Assembly: GCA_016195115.1 (NCBI GenBank)
Contig: JACQAI010000458.1
Span: 1-5,708 of the forward strand
DNA length: 5,708 nt
Direction of reading: 5' to 3'
Origin: Pseudomonadota bacterium
GTDB taxonomy: Bacteria > Pseudomonadota > Alphaproteobacteria > Elsterales > Elsteraceae
The first letter of the stretch is position 1. Every line of letters starts with the position of its first letter. The notes below the pieces were generated by a model. That model made no database searches. It had not been told where the DNA came from and saw nothing but the letters and a program-made list of their open reading frames with translations. Both the position numbers and the translations under genes were made by a program. Positions 5,504 to 5,708 of this stretch are shown one piece after another.

Positions 5504-5708
5504 ATGCGCCTTGTTGTCCCTTCGATCGCGCTGCTGACCGGTTTGGCGCTCAGCGGTTGCGCGGTCGCACCGCCGACCGGACCGAGCGCCATGGCGCTGC
5601 CCGGCAAGGACAAGAGCTTCGCCGCCTTCCAGGAGGATGACGGCACCTGCCGCCAATACGCCTCGGTGCAGATCGGCGGCACCACGCCGGCCGAGGCCTC
5701 GACCCAGA
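5504..5708 (+). CDS. Small lipoprotein, N-terminal part, probable glycine-zipper family
   Basis: Sixty-eight codons are visible before the right edge. The start ATG 5504 has AAAGGA with 8 nt spacing. The signal peptide MRLVVPSIALLTGLALSGCA has a clear lipobox LSGC, so Cys19 would be lipidated and the protein anchored in a membrane, probably the outer one. A short Pro-rich linker precedes MALPGKDKSFAAFQEDDGTC (30-49) and RQYASVQIGG. This 'LPG...SF..F..DD..CRQYA..QIGG' block resembles small alpha- and betaproteobacterial lipoproteins that continue into a Gly/Ala-rich zipper, which would lie outside the window. The function of that group is unclear to me beyond an envelope role. The gene is divergent from the PilZ gene. 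TATATA at 5457-5462 could be part of a -10 element, but a matching -35 is not evident. Confidence 0.85.
   Translation, partial: MRLVVPSIALLTGLALSGCAVAPPTGPSAMALPGKDKSFAAFQEDDGTCRQYASVQIGGTTPAEASTQ

Noticed and set aside
5399..5685. Minus-strand frames of 85 and 70 codons opposite the right-edge lipoprotein
   Set aside because: The plus strand here has a ribosome-binding site, signal peptide and lipobox; the opposite frames have none.

Overview
The window looks like chromosomal DNA of a high-GC alphaproteobacterium (Rhizobiales or Rhodospirillales type). The support is very GC-rich third codon positions, a Tat-exported oligopeptide-type binding protein next to an OppD/DppD ATPase, a short single-domain PilZ protein, and a promoter resembling the EcfG general-stress consensus that is typical of this class. 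The genus cannot be read from the sequence. No phage, CRISPR, transposase, tRNA or rRNA is visible, and the genes are mostly ordinary housekeeping or accessory genes.

Layout. (1) Positions 1-1113, minus strand: an OppD/DppD-family ATPase gene. Its stop overlaps, as ATGA, the probable start of a further gene that runs off the left edge and is probably the partner OppF/DppF ATPase. (2) 1114-1362: a divergent intergenic region with a direct repeat and a small dyad. (3) 1363-3013, plus strand: the solute-binding protein of the same transporter type. Its reading frame is broken near 2827-2831, where a piece of the gene appears to be missing; the last 60 codons continue in another frame. (4) 3013-3057: a strong hairpin between convergent genes. 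(5) 3084-3662, minus strand: a lipoprotein with a glycine-zipper segment and a C-terminal peptidoglycan-binding domain, preceded by an EcfG-like promoter. (6) 3763-3793: a C-rich/G-rich hairpin repeat. (7) 3845-4642, minus strand: an alpha/beta hydrolase of the 3-oxoadipate enol-lactonase type. (8) 4716-4784: two tandem 30-bp hairpin repeats. (9) 4784-5020 and 5062-5346, minus strand: a small uncharacterised protein behind a PilZ protein, probably one transcript. (10) 5347-5503: a divergent regulatory region with a 13-bp palindrome. (11) 5504 to the right edge, plus strand: the start of another small lipoprotein.

How the genes relate. The left third is a peptide/opine/nickel-type ABC uptake locus: the binding protein acts in the periplasm and the ATPase(s) power import. 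No permease genes are inside the window, and the binding protein may not be functional as sequenced. The right two thirds hold short independent units concerned with the envelope (two lipoproteins), c-di-GMP sensing (PilZ) and small-molecule ester or lactone hydrolysis. I see no previously undescribed multi-gene system. The points most worth checking are the break in the binding-protein gene, the stress-type promoter in front of the peptidoglycan-binding lipoprotein, and the hairpin repeats.
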